Source: Albugo candida (taxonomy: Eukaryota > Oomycota > Peronosporomycetes > Albuginales). Taken from it: DNA of 64,000 nt. The stretch covers positions 575,316-639,315 of the forward strand of contig JBDOQK010000010.1 of the NCBI GenBank assembly GCA_040437565.1, given 5' to 3'. Positions 12,413 to 24,821 of the stretch are shown in pieces (position 1 is the first letter of the stretch; each line of letters begins with the position of its first letter). The notes below the pieces were generated by a model. That model made no database searches. It had not been told where the DNA came from and saw only the letters and a program-made list of their open reading frames with translations. Made by a program: the position numbers and the translations under genes.

Positions 12413-14463
12413 ATGCCTCGAACATCAAAACAGCAACGTCACATAAAAGCTATGCAGGCTGCTTATGAGACGAAAAAGCCGGAATTTATCAAGTTAAACT
12501 ATCGAAAATAGGAGCGATATAAAGGCGGATTTAGAAGTTGAATTCGAGGATTTTGAGGAAGAGCAAACGGACACCATTATTGTGAGTATTGAGTCTGCTT
12601 GTAAACGGCCTTCTCGATACCTTGGAGATTCCGAAAGAACGAAGCGGCGCAAAAGAGCAGCGCAGGAAAAAGCCGCTATTGGGACAAGAAAGCTAGAGAC
12701 ATACTTCAAGGGGAAAGCCACACAGCGTCATTCTATACATTATGAAAGCGAGGACTCGATAGATGAAAGACCTCGTTATTCTCACAACAGTCTTCAAAGA
12801 GCGCTTGTGAAATTGGGAAAACAAAATCAATCAAAGGAGGAAATTATGCCGCTGCGTCTTGCCTCTTTTGCAGGATACTTCAGGCTTAAACTCTGCGGCA
12901 GTGGGGTATACTTCATTCATTTGCACATTCTCTAGCGCAATTTTATTTTATTTATCAACGGTCTATCGTGATTGCAAAATAGGGATTTGCTGCCTTGCGA
13001 ATAATAGCGGCGGCGAATGGAAAAGGTCGTTGGTTAGCCGAGATGCTTCGTGGCTGGGGACGTTCATTTCTTGAAACTGGTTTTATTCCCGAGAGCAAGC
13101 AGGGAAAGCATCTTAAAACAATAAGTTTATTAGAGGATGAAGATGTCATTGCAGATGTGCAGCTTTACCTTCGAAACAATAAATTCTGTATAGTACCAAC
13201 GGATTTTACCAAGCATGTCAACGAGCAAATACTTCCAAAATTGATCCCAATGCATCTATCCACCTCAGCACTGTGACTCGCTGGATGTAATTACTTGGCC
13301 TACTCTATTCAGAGGTGAAGAGAGGCATGTACGTTGATGGCCATGAACGAACAGATGTCGTGGCATATCGTACTCAGTTTTTGGAACGAATGAAAATCTA
13401 TGAGCCATTTATGCCGCAATTTGTTGGGCCGGAAATGGAATCGGAGAGTTGGCCTGCCAGAGATGCCATCATCCTAGTGACGCATGATGAAAGCACAATT
13501 ACCGCCCATGATGGTCAGAAGAAGCTATGGTTTCCTGATGGCGAACAGCCACTGCGGAAGAAGGGGGCTGGAAGATCGATACATGTCAGCGAATTCCTGA
13601 CTGATGTTGGTAAGTCTATTAGTTTAGAGTTTTTCGCTCATTACTTTGATCAAGAATTAACATCTTCTGTCTTATTCAAGTGGGTCGACTAGCTTTGAGC
13701 AAAGAAAAGAAGCTTCAACACAGCAATCTTCCAGAAGAGGCCTGCATAATCACATATCTCGGCAAGAAATAGGATGGTTGGTCGACTGCGGAAGACCTTC
13801 ATAAGCAAGTCCGGGATGCTGCAATTCCCATTTTCGATGCGCAGTTACCCAATGCAAAGATCTCTTCGCTTTTGACAATGCGAGTAGCCACGCAGCATTT
13901 GCTGAAGATGCAATCGTATCTCAACGGATGAATCTTGGACCGGTAGGAAAGCAACCGGTGATGTGGAATGGAATGTTTGGAGATGGGAAATCGCAATCCA
14001 TAGTATTACCCGCAGATCATCCTCTGGCCGGACAACCAAAGAGCATAAAGACCGTCCTGCAGGAACGCAACCTCTGGATTCGCCTGGATTGCCGGGATTT
14101 ATTTGGTGACAGTGGTGCCACAGGTAGCTGCTGTGGCCGCAGTATTATTCCGAACCAGCCAGACTTTAAAGCTCAAAAAGATTTGTTGGAAGAGACAATC
14201 ACCGCGGCGGGACATCTCATCATATGTTACCCCAAATTTCATTGCGAATTTAATTTTTTAGAAAGCTTTTGGGAGGAAGCACAACGATACGCAAGGAAAA
14301 ATTGCGATTACACATGGAAAGGATTGGTCGCGACAGTTTCGAAAGCACTTGCCTCAGTTTCGCTCGCACAATCGTTCGCCATGCTAGCAAGTGCTTCCTT
14401 TATTTGGATGTTTATCGGGAAGATCTAAGCGGAAATGCCGCGGAATTTGCCATGAAAAAGTAA
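12413..14463 (+). mobile_element. Broken DDE-superfamily DNA transposon
   Basis: A transposase-like reading begins at the ATG at 12413 (MPRTSKQQRH) and reaches a stop after about 32 codons. It then continues in other frames: a basic segment (12582-12850), a GRWLAEMLRGWGRSFL helix block (about 13021-13270), and a segment with DGHERTDVVAYRTQFL followed by LVTHDESTITAHDG (13315-13690). The last part (13928-14428) holds the LESFWEEAQRYARKNCDYTW block near its end. The HDE and LESFW acidic residues look like DDE catalytic positions of an endonuclease group found in fungi and oomycetes, probably related to IS630/Tc1-type transposases. At least three frame breaks make it inactive. No clear inverted repeats or target duplication were seen. 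Confidence 0.7.
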
Positions 14464-15455
14464 CGATCACATCGAAGAGTTCCAGACTCAGTTCACACAG
14501 ACAGCAATGTTTTAGTAGCTACTGTATGAAGCTGTAAGTATGATATAAATAAAGATAATATTACACTTGTGCTCAAACCCTAAACCCTAATTTGCCCACT
14601 GATGGCGGCCAAATTTTACGCTTTGATAGGAAACACTAGTTAAATCTAGAGAAACAAGGCAACTTTTAGAGCCTTATAAATTATCCAAAAATCATCCAAT
14701 TTAAAAATCGAAGCCTTTTGTTTTGAAGCGCTAAACTGTATCTATCATACAAAATCGCTGTTTTTGTTCTGCGATGATTTATGCGTGAAGAGTGGTGAAT
14801 TTATAAGGCCTAAAAAAGTCACAGGTTATAGGTGGTGTGCACTGTACGTTTAGCATCTGTCTTTTTGATCTGCGATGCACTTCGCCTGATGAGAATGAGT
14901 TTATCAGAGTGCTACCATTGCTCGATTAGAAGTACACATTGCGACCTTGAAGTCCTAAAGTATTAGCATGGGTCAGCATTGATCTTTGCGGCAAGGCGGG
15001 ATAGGGCGCAAATGTGGTGAGAAGCGAATAAACTGTAGAATGAAATCAATTCAATCTCTTGCTGTAGATACTGTGCACATATCTAGTGCACGACATCATT
15101 TTCCTAAAGCCTTTCTGTGATATAAAATTCTCTATGCATCAGAAAAATACAAGCTTCGGTGAGTGATGCTTGCTGACACTCCTACTCATGAGATATAGAA
15201 CAACACTCTGCAAAAAAATACACTGAACCGGGCTAAAGAGAGGCATCGCTGTGCGTGGTATCTCTAAATTAGAAGCGAGCTTTTTGAAATCTGTGATCCT
15301 TCTATGATTTCGGAACTAACATCAAAACCGTAGAGATCACATTTCCAGAAATTGTAGAAGGAACTGTGCATGATTGCCCATGTCTCCTATGCTTCTTTGG
15401 TTGTTCAAATGCTGCCAGAGAGCTGCATTTCTCATGATATTTCTATTGGAAGAAA
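14464..15455. other. Non-coding stretch between transposon remnants
   Basis: About 1 kb with no coding frame I can support. It holds the telomere-like motif at 14575-14590 and otherwise AT-rich unique-looking sequence. Confidence 0.5.
14575..14590 (-). repeat. Interstitial telomere-type repeat, about two units
   Basis: aaaccctaaaccctaa is slightly more than two units of CCCTAAA, that is TTTAGGG on the other strand, the plant/oomycete-type telomere unit. Two units can arise by chance, and nothing around it suggests a chromosome end. It lies about 110 bp downstream of the DNA transposon remnant. Confidence 0.5.
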
Positions 15456-15629
15456 TGCAAGATGGTGGGTGTTTAGAAGCTCGGCCTACCACTCTAGGCG
15501 GGTAGGTGCAGCCACGATCTGTTTATAAAATGGCTTGATGGTAGAGCGTAAGAAACATTGTTTGCAGGACGTTGAAAAAAACTTCACTTCTACTTTTCAA
15601 AGCATCCTCTCGACTTGTAAAGTCTAACA
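15456..15629 (+). repeat. 5' LTR of copia fossil
   Basis: 174 bp starting TG and ending CA. It shares long blocks with 18873-19050, for example gcgggtaggtgcagccac and gacttgtaaagtctaaca at the end. Confidence 0.85.
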
Positions 15630-15642
15630 GGTTATGAGCCCA
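15630..15642 (+). promoter_or_regulatory. Primer binding site, initiator tRNA-Met half-tRNA type
   Basis: ggttatgagccca directly follows the 5' LTR. It is complementary to the anticodon arm of initiator tRNA-Met (centred on the CAU anticodon), the internal 'half-tRNA' primer known for Drosophila copia, rather than to a tRNA 3' end. Confidence 0.7.
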
Positions 15643-18369
15643 AATGGCGAAGAAGTTTCTGTAGCGGAAGGTCGTCAGTAGCGTAGGGCAGACGCCGGTC
15701 GCGAAAGGGCCGGCATTCTGGAGGAGAAAGAAGAGGTCAAGGAAGAACCAAGGGACACGCAGAGCAAGCTGCTGGATCTCTTCACGGGTCTCACGGAGCG
15801 AACGGGAGCGCATGAAGGCGTCACAAGGGCGCCTGAAGGAGAAGGACTGTTTGAAGGGCCACGAGGCTAGTTTTTTTGTCTCGGTGTTGGGGCAGGGCAA
15901 GGCATAACCAATGAGACGTTGATCGTATCGCCACCGAGGCGTGTGCCGCCCAGCGTATCGCAATCCACGTACTTTGGTGCAAGACAGCCTGGATACGTTG
16001 ATGCAGCAGCCAACGTTTACATGGCGCAGGCGCCGCCGCTAGTGCTTCCACAGCATTACGTGTCACCACCCATGTAACAGCCGGCGTCTCACCAAACATG
16101 GCATCAGGACTCCAATACTACCGCGTGCCGGATACGCGACAGAGGAAGCTGGGCATCCGACCATTTTGATGGCAAGAAATTGTATCAAGGACTCGGAAGT
16201 GGTTTTCTATCTTGGAGAGATTTGTTAGACAGGTCATGTTCGCGGAGCGAGCAAGTGGTTTCCAGTGGAGTGAAGACGTCAAGGTGGACGTACTAGGGCA
16301 CCACTTGACCGGATGGTGGTCACCTGCGCATATCGGTGCGCGGGAGTGTGATTATTACAACGATAGTAATGGGAAAAATAACCAAGGTGCGCTTGACGGA
16401 TTTATACTTCGCCGCAAACCTCGAGAGGAACATTATTTCGTATGGAATGTTGGAGGGTAAAGGGTGTAAAATATCCACTGGGCCAGTATCGTGTTCTAGC
16501 CGCATTGAACGAAGGACCGGCTGTTTCGACGTAGGAGTACGCAATAACGGGTTGGTTGTGCGCGCACAAAAATGCGAACTAGATACGACGGGACGAGACG
16601 TGATGATGTCAGTACTCTCGCAACACGAGGAGAACGTAGGTCAGCATGTGCAGAAAGGGTCGCTACTGCACTTCTATAAACGGCTTGCTCATCTTAATCA
16701 CGACACTATCATCAAGATGGCCAAGGACACCGCATAAGGAATACAGCTCACGGATGAGCTGCGCGCTAACTGCTTGTCTTGCGTTCAAGGGAAACAGACC
16801 AAGGATCCACAGTCGTGAAAAGAAACTGGAAGAAACGCACCGATCGATTTGATTGAAGGAGTCATATGCTCCGACTTAGGGGGACCGATGACCCCGCGGG
16901 ACAGGTTGGGCAACCGTATCATGGTGAATTTAATCGACCAACGGACAAATTAATGTCGCGCTTTCTTGGCAAAGTCCAAAGATGCTGCAGCTCAGAAGTT
17001 CAACCACTTAATGGCTTTCTTTGAGCGACACTTCAACTATCGGATTCACGTTTTGAGGACGTAGGGTGGAGGAGAATACAAGACATTAGACCTATTCTTC
17101 AAGAAAACTGGTATTACACGGCAGGTGAGCGAGCCACGTAACCAAGAAAGTAATAGAAAAGCAGAGCGTATGCACCGCACCATCATGAACATGGTGCGAA
17201 GCATGCTCTTCGCTTGTGGATTGCCGTTAGGCTTCTGGGTAGATTCCGCGGAATATGCGGTGTGTATTCTTAAACGGAGCCTAAGCAAAGCGAATTTGGG
17301 AAGACAGTTACCGTTGCAAATGCTCACGAAGGGCATCCCAGACTTGGGCGACATAGTGGTTTTTGTCTCGCCGTTCACGGTGCATAGAGGGTTTATGTGC
17401 CAAGGGAGAAGATCTTCACAGTCACGCAACACGCTCGAATCGTAGAGACACTGACCGAGGAGCAGAATGCGTAGTTACGTCGTGTGGATCTAACGGAGGA
17501 CGATGAAACAGTAGGCTATAAGGGCGGTTATCCGTCGATAGAAATCCCAATACCGGTTCCATGAGGGAAATTCAAGGGACGAGGACAAAGTAAACCCTAG
17601 ACGCGCGGTGCGCACATGACCGGGACAGGGCGCAAAAGGCACGCGGAAATGCTGAAGAAAGTGAACAGCCTGGTGAAGTGATAAATAGCGTGCAGAAGGC
17701 GAAGCCAAAGAATTATGAGCAAGTCGTGAAGAGTGAGCACAGTAAAAGTGGGTAATTGCAATATTGGGTTACCTGCAAGCGCTCGAAGACAACGGAGTTT
17801 GGTTGTCGTAGTGCCACCTAACAACAGCCACGTGCAGCACACAAAATGGGTCTACAAGACCATAACAGATACTGAGGGAGCTATCGAACGGTTCAAGGCG
17901 AGACTGGTTGCCTGTGGTAATCAGCAGGTATGTGGCGTTGATTATGGTCTTGCTTGCTGCTGTTATGGAGTTGAGCACGGTGAAGGTGATTTTAGTGCTT
18001 GCGTTGCGCTGTGTACGTGAAGGTTGATAACGAAGAACATTTGGATATCTACTTGGCGATTCCGCAGGGGATAAATATTTGAAAATGGCACTTTGCGACA
18101 ATTTGGCGTGCAAGACAAATTGTACTTAGCGCTACAACTGAAAAATCTCTTTATTGCCTCAAGCAGGCGGGCCGCCTGTGGAGCAAACAGTTACACGCCA
18201 GGCTGGGTGAGGCAGGATTCACGCAGTATGAAACCGATATGTGCTTGTACTATAAGCACCAGGGAGACGATGTGACTATTGTCGGCGTTTACGTGGACGA
18301 CTTACTAGTCACAGCGTCCAGTCCGAGGATGGTAGAGCTGTTTTCGAGGAGATGACATGTTTATCGATT

Positions 18370-18469
18370 NNNNNNNNNNNNNNNNNNNNNNNNNNNNNNN
18401 NNNNNNNNNNNNNNNNNNNNNNNNNNNNNNNNNNNNNNNNNNNNNNNNNNNNNNNNNNNNNNNNNNNNN
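18370..18469. other. Assembly gap (100 N) inside copia fossil
   Basis: Exactly 100 N between the RT and RNase H relics. The flanks are not repeated. Confidence 0.95.
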
Positions 18470-18872
18470 TGTGCAAAAAGCAAACCGGGGTTTCGCTTTC
18501 GACAATGGAAGCCGAGTTTGCGTCGGCCTTGCACGCTGCACGAGAATAGCTAGGACTGAGAGAGTTGATGCGCGAGATTGGGTTTCAAGTGCAGGCTCCG
18601 ATGTCAGTGCTGATGGACAACCAGGCTGCTATCAGACAGCTGGAGACTGAAGGAGTATGTCGAGTTTCAAGCACATTGATGTGCGCATGAAGTTTATACG
18701 CGATTATGCGAGTAAGGACATCGTGAAACCGAAGTTTGTGGAATCGCGCCTAATGAAGGCGGACTTCCTGACAAAAGTGTTGCCGGCTCAAAGAATTGCA
18801 GAACTACGAGAGCTATTTAATTTTCTGTAGCCATAAAGTGTGGGACGACCTAGGATGAGTACTGGAAAAAAC

Positions 18873-19050
18873 TGCAAGATGGTGAGAGTGTGTAGAAGTT
18901 CGGCCGACCATTTTCGGCGGGTAGGTGCAGCCACGATCTGTTTATAAAATGGTTGGATGGTAGAGATCGTTTGAAACTTTGTTTGTAGGACGTTGAAATC
19001 AACTTCACTTCTACTTTTCACAGCATCCTCTCGACTTGTAAAGTCTAACA
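18873..19050 (+). repeat. 3' LTR of copia fossil
   Basis: 178 bp, TG...CA, partner of 15456-15629, preceded by the purine-rich tract tggaaaaaac that fits a polypurine tract. Confidence 0.85.
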
Positions 19051-22000
19051 ATTCCTACCGAATTCGATGAATTTTGTCTCGAGATAAAGAGTAGTCCGAA
19101 ACTCATCCCGCAGCAGCAGATCAATAAGTTTCCGTGTTGACATTTATTGATCGTCCATGTTACTCTCCTAATTGTGTCTGAATTTCAGATAGAGATATAT
19201 AAATACGGACTTAGAGTAGTATCTATGTTACCAACCCAGCGAAAATGATAGAAGCACTAGCTCAATAGTTCAATAAAGTGTTCGTGCCCCCCGATTTCAG
19301 AGAATTTAAAGAGCTCCCACTGGAGTTTATGGAAGGTAAGTGACTATAGCTGTTTGATATGCATACAACCTCAGATGTAGCGCAACACATGATGCTTTAA
19401 ATGCATCCCGTATTGCTGCTATGTACACTTCATGGACTTGGAATAAGTAACAGTCTCGGCGGTCAAATCGACTATAGTATGAAATGCGGTCTAGAATGAA
19501 ACACTACAAACCATGTCAAAATTCAAAGTAAAACAATATGATGAGTCTTATGGTAATCCTATGACGAAATACTGTGAAAGTATTTGCGAGATATATTTGA
19601 GATACTGTTTGATCTCTCGACCACGAAAGGAAAACGTCATAGCATAATGCAGGTATGAAAAATATCAAGATCCTAAGAAGAGTTAGAAAGGTAGCGTGGG
19701 AAGCACTTTCCATGTTGCGTGTTTATGAGCGAATATTAAAAGCATGAATAGATTCTATGAAGCACGGGGACGACAGCTAGAAGCTCGTTCAATTCGGAAT
19801 TGGCTGTGCACAATCATCGGTGAATAGTGACTTTGCCGACTAGTTGACCCTCTAGAGGATGTGAAACAGCCATTGATTCGAATGCGGCGGGCAAAGAATA
19901 TGAGAAAGAAGATTCATCTTGATCGAGAATCCGAAGCGTCCTAGCTAATTGGGAAGTGATGATGTGGCGTGGAACAGATCTGTGTGGACGTCTTCTGAAT
20001 TCCCTAGCAGCGATCCCGACGTGCAAACTTCGCGTCATATTTGATCTGCTGCATCGTTATGCAAATCGAATGCTCCATCAATATCGTCTCTAATGAATTT
20101 GAGACTTTTCAAATCAAGATAAGTTCATCGACAGCTACGATATGCCTAAAATGATTATCCTTGAGATGAATGAAGTCAACGTCATCGCCAAAAATACAAT
20201 GAGCGTCGAATTCATGCATGTAGGAAGGTCTGGCTGAAAGGACATAGGGAAAGAGCACTCGAGTAGAATATGTACTAGACCGGTACGGAAATTACGAAAA
20301 CTACTATTGTATGCAATAATCACTAGAGAACCATGTGTCGCATAGAAATTCAAGGCAAAGTCGTACTTTTGTATCACATATGAGCGTCGTTGCGAGATAA
20401 GCATCATCTCGATTAAGGGTGATGAAGCTTGGATGGAGTTCAATTCATGTCGGTAGATAACTTTTAATGTCCTCATGAGAATGCTGTCGAGCATGTACAT
20501 AATTGTATGAAACCGACTACTTTGTTGCGATTGCCAGACGAGTTCCGTTAATGTGATGCATTGGTATGCAATCTGACCTGAAAATATCATATCCACATAC
20601 TATCAAGAATGTCACTCTCACAATTAAACACACATTAAGTATCGAACGACTCATGCCTAACTTTATCATCACTCCCAAAAGCTACTCCAGATACTTTAGA
20701 TACAAAAAATCATATTTTTTGATTTTTTCGATATGCATTTGACTTGCATTCTGATAACAACTTCTTCGAAATGTTGACTACTTCGAAAGTGAAAAAAGTC
20801 TCAACACAAACACATCTGTTATCAACTTCAGCATGTACATGGACTGGATACTAGCTCTATCAGGTTTAGAGTCATACTAAACTGATCCCGGCCGAATTCC
20901 TTCATCATTAGCATGTTATTGACTAGTAAGGTAACTACACTAAGAGCATGACAAAGCTTGAATCAGTACCGAATCCTCACCAGGTCAGCCAACCAGGTAT
21001 GCGTGTCGAAATGAGCCACTTCAACGCTTCATCACTCAAGGGGCTATAACACACGTTTTTCCGTACGGTAAGTGAACCACAATAAACTGATATGAACTTG
21101 ACCATGTTATGCTCAAGCACACTGAATTATCGGAATATCTCACAAGAACTTCATCCCCCAGCATACAGATAGCCGAATTTTGCATGCATATTTACATGTT
21201 ACTGCGGAAGAAAAAAAGCGGTGAAAAATCTCTTAGTGCACATGATCGCATTCTTGGCACCAAGAAGGTCACATAGCAATACGCAGATATGCCTATTTTA
21301 CGCAAGTCCAGTTCACGGCTGTCAGGGATGCCCACTTGTTGATTATTTTGATCTCTTGCTCTGCTGGGTCTTTTTAGTGAGCTCACAATGTTCACATCTC
21401 GAGACTTCCGTAAAACAGCTCGCAGTATCTACTACCACGCATGCATACGAATTTCGATAGATACCAGAATTACTTCTTTTAAGATCGCCAGGCACTCGAG
21501 ACACTTTCCTATATCGTAGAGCTCCATTCGATGACAATGAACTTCAAAAGCTCCTTATATGTGTTGAGGGTAATATCACTGTCAATTCTCACAGGATCTT
21601 GTAAATGTATGCTGTTCGAATGAATAGCATCCATCCCCACCTCATTCCGGCGATTCGTATGAGCATTAGGGTTGAGAAGAATACGTCTTCACGGATCCTA
21701 TTCTAGATACATTTTAAATTGACAGAACGCATCTGATAAAAATACAACACGGCTCCATTGCTTGTCGTGCACTTAGCAACATCCATCATTGACGGTCGTT
21801 TGGGTATTTTGACCATGGTTGCTCGTCCTGGAAGCTCATTGCATGTGTAAATGCTTGTTCTTCTTGCTTCCTGAATGATGTAGATAGGCAATGAACACAT
21901 TTGATGTCGCCACGAGTTCATGAATCGCCTATATGCAATCTCTGATTGAGTTGTTACTTCCACCTTGGGATACATTTCCTGGAGGTTGGGCGTGCATTGT

Positions 22001-22379
22001 ATCAGCTGAGTCTTCATTATGTAATAGAATTAAGTCCCCACAAAGTGGTTTAGCCATTTCAAAATATTTAGTGATGTCTTGAATATTACCAAAGGGGTGT
22101 ATGATAAGCTACCCGCCTTGTGCGTCCAAATGAGTTCAAGCTACCACAATGCTGCTTAACCAAGGTAGAGTAACAACTTGCAAGGACGCTGTGACATCTA
22201 TGATTCTGGGCATTTCTATCCTAAGTAGCCAAGCAACAGTCATTCTGCTTTGACTCTGTAGTATTCTAAATACCTACCGACTCAAACACTCCCTCGTATT
22301 CAACATCATCATCGAGCAGCTTCGCGTTATTTCATGTGGCTTGTTCGGATATATGATGACAATGTTGGTAGTTCAGTGA
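19051..22379. other. Long non-coding stretch, decayed
   Basis: More than 3 kb without a gene I can support. Frames are short and lack family features. A weak CEHCELTKKTQQSKRSK text on the minus strand near 21350-21400 resembles a retroelement pre-integrase zinc-binding segment, and the next 1 kb may be equally old retroelement debris, but I cannot assign it. Confidence 0.4.
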
Positions 22380-22479
22380 CGAAGTAGCGCCTGTGCACCA
22401 TCTCTTGCAAGACCCTAAGATACTTCCTGCACCTTCTCTGGCTGAACATAAGAAGTATGTTGCTACCTGCATGCCAATA

Positions 22480-22720
22480 GAAACTGTTGGTGGTATCCCC
22501 ACATATGGATTAGATTGACAGTCAAAATCACGATGGAGATGTTAGCAGACCACTATCCCGAAATGGTTGTGGTGTGCTATTTTCCGGTGTGGATAGTCAA
22601 CTTTGCCAGTACCTTGGGAGCCTCTTCTGAAGGCTATTTCCAAGGGTCGATTTTGTAGTGGACCTTGATACTTGTTTTAGTCATCACGTGGCGCGTCAGA
22701 CTTGATTATCAATATAATAC
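22480..22720 (-). mobile_element. Ty1/copia fragment similar to 6970-7170
   Basis: This stretch aligns by eye with the reverse-transcriptase part of the fossil at 5235-10410. Shared ordered landmarks are ccccacat-ggatt-gattgacagtcaaaa, gatggagatg, gtggtgtgc, tggatagtcaa and tggaccttg-ta. It is a diverged scrap of the same copia family, broken and without visible ends. Confidence 0.6.
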
Positions 22721-22870
22721 AAAAGAAACAAGCTGGCTTGTCGCGTTCAATAGTATTGATTGAACAAGAATATTCTTCCCCACTCCAAGGCTTAGTGATA
22801 ACGACGAGAAGAAACATGCTAGAAGCTACATCCTATCCTGGAAAAGCATCATTGGCTCATATGAAAAGTG

Positions 22871-24173
22871 TCATCGCGTTGATCTGGTTGCTACCTGTCT
22901 ATGCAGTTCGTTCTTTCCTTTTACGCGGGCATTGTAGTTGTTCATTGCATGAATCGGTGGACGTGACACGGTTTTCTTATGAAGTAGGGAATCTTTGACT
23001 TCTTCTAAAATTCCAGATGGCTGCATACTTCGAGACTTCCATTTGCCATTTGACGTAGTTTGCTCCATTCGATAACCAGCGTATTCTTTCAACTTACCAT
23101 CCACGTCAGCTTTCCAATTTTGCATCAGACATTTCTGAATATGTGATTCGAGAGCATCATTTGTAGCATTCATGATCGATTGCATTGACTGTTCACTACG
23201 CCTGCATGACATTGCTTTGCATGATGCAGAATCAGCACTTTCTGACGTCCTGTGATTGACAACTGGAAGAAAATTTTGGTCGGTCTGCTGCTGGAGTGAT
23301 GTGCAGTCTTTAATTCTTCTAAATGTTTTCCCGTGATGTGAGCTGTCGTTACTGACCGTCATCTCTTGGCGCTGCAGCTTGGGCACTACTTGCATAAAAA
23401 AAGCTACCTTTTGACTCAATTTCTGAATCATCTGTTCCTGTAACTGCCGATCTTGACGCAATTGTCGATATTGTGCCTTTAAGGTATCGTGAGCATGGAG
23501 AATCTTCTCCACCTGAGCATTCTGATATTTGATTTCCATCTGATAATGTTTATTCTCACGAGCAACACTTTCCGTGGTCTGGCTCATTTGGCTCTCCAAC
23601 TCATGCTTCAAGGTATCCTGTATCGACTCAACAGCAGCAATTTTGTCCCGTTCCCACCGTTTCTGCTCTGCAAGTAACTTTTGCTCCAAATAGCGCACTT
23701 GTTTATTTTGTTGCTCCATGATATGTTGATTTTGAGCCTCCAGCTCAGCAATTGTAGCAAGCATTTCCTGCTTCTCCATTCCAAATTTGTTCAACGCAAG
23801 AATTTGTGCCTCTCTTTCGGCAAGTACGGAAGTCAGATTGTCATGATTTGACAAGATTTCTCCATAAAGCTGCTTATACTCTTCTTCCCTACAAACAGAC
23901 AAGCTATGAAATAAAAGTGCAGTACGATCGACAGCTTGGCTGCTTGAGAATTTGCTATTATGACATATATCAGATCTTGCATCTTGACGGCTCTCGATCA
24001 CATCGACTGAGGGTATCGATGGTGGCAGTCTTCCTAGCTTGGAGGAAAAGCTCTCATCGGCAATTTTTCCCCCAACCTGCAATATCTCCAATAGCGAGCG
24101 ATTCATCTCTTGTGATTTTTCGTATTTTTCCATAACATCTTCTAAGCGTTTGGCACGATATGCCAAAACTCGT
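22871..24173 (-). CDS. Coiled-coil protein, N-terminus lost in a gap
   Basis: An open frame of about 430 codons on the minus strand enters the gap at its 5' end; the first residues visible are the helix TRVLAYRAKRLEDVMEKYEK. Long heptad-rich segments occupy roughly residues 85-260 (EAQILALNKF..., KLLAEQKRWERDKIAAVES, EKILHAHDTLKAQYRQLRQD). They are followed by a Ser/Gln/His-rich tail of about 150 residues with no known domain. I do not recognise the family. A second, broken copy lies at 28981-30252 and shows what the missing N-terminus should look like. The function is unknown; a structural or scaffolding role is only suggested by the coiled coil. Confidence 0.75.
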
Positions 24174-24273
24174 NNNNNNNNNNNNNNNNNNNNNNNNNNN
24201 NNNNNNNNNNNNNNNNNNNNNNNNNNNNNNNNNNNNNNNNNNNNNNNNNNNNNNNNNNNNNNNNNNNNNNNNN
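24174..24273. other. Assembly gap (100 N), probably hiding a collapsed repeat
   Basis: To the left is the interior of a coiled-coil gene; to the right is the start of a secreted thioredoxin-fold-like protein. The contig at 30019-31674 carries both missing parts and begins with the same 13 bases (tgccaaaactcgt) that end the left flank, so it may belong here as well. Confidence 0.8.
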
Positions 24274-24492
24274 AGCGGTGTGTTTTTGTTGTACATATTG
24301 TTCGATACCATCACTCTTTACGTACTCGGACTGGGACTCTAACTCGGATCCGGAATTGACGATGTATAGCACGTGCACTTTGAGATCTGATTGGAGTACT
24401 TGGAAATCCGAATCATTCTGTATATAGCGTATGGCTGCATTGGTCGCTGTTGAAATAGCAGCCAACAACAAGAGCGTCAACAAGCTAGCCAT
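24274..24492 (-). CDS. N-terminus of a secretory protein, likely PDI/thioredoxin fold, cut by a gap
   Basis: The frame begins MASLLTLLLLAAISTATNA, a clear signal peptide with probable cleavage after ATNA. It continues for about 50 residues containing an FQVLQSDLKVHVLYIV strand-helix-strand text of thioredoxin-fold flavour before the gap. No CxxC site is visible in this part. By position and gene order (phosphatase, this gene, coiled-coil gene) it corresponds to the missing 5' end of the KDEL-tailed protein at 30599-31674. It may be the true start of that gene or of a near-identical duplicate. Domain identity is inference; the signal peptide is seen directly. Confidence 0.6.
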
Positions 24493-24821
24493 ATGAACGA
24501 TTAATGTTATGCAATTCCTCCAAATTGATTTTGATTCTGAAGCACTTTTACAGGATGTTGGAGAATGATGACACGTGTCGGAGCTGTAGCCATACTACGT
24601 ATACATGTATACCCCAATGTATCACCGGACACGCTTGAAGAACAGGATTTCAATGGCATATTATTGACCAATTATATCAATCTTATTGCAAATGCGCGAT
24701 ATTCCAGCAGCGATAGTGCGCAATGTCAATTACAAGATCATATGTCCGTTTATATGGGAGCATGCTTCGTGACACACCGACATCAACGATCGGGTCGCAA
24801 GCTGTCGCTTCCATAGACTAT

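Larger units (their letters stand above)
15456..19050 (+). mobile_element. Ty1/copia retrotransposon fossil with both LTRs
   Basis: This is a short copia element bounded by similar LTRs (15456-15629 and 18873-19050). Between them, in order, are a Gag-like start (about 15640-16340, including FDGKKLYQGLGSGFL-like text at 16170), protease/pre-integrase (about 16340-16830), integrase (about 16860-17400, with NRKAERMHRTIMNMVRSM near 17155), reverse transcriptase (about 17760-18370, with VYVDDLLVTAS near 18290), a 100-N gap, and RNase H (18470-18830, with LSTMEAEFASALHAARE). The copy is clearly broken in several places. The LTRs differ at roughly a tenth of positions by eye, suggesting an old insertion. 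No matching target-site duplication was seen. Confidence 0.9.

Noticed and set aside
12225-14625. gcggccaaa near 12230 and again near 14606 as terminal inverted repeats of the DNA transposon
   Set aside because: Both copies are in the same orientation, so they are not inverted, and the match is too short.
19814-20596. Minus-strand frames of 74 and 153 codons as genes
   Set aside because: Composition looks random (frequent Ile/Ser/His), there are no motifs, and they lie in a decayed repeat region.
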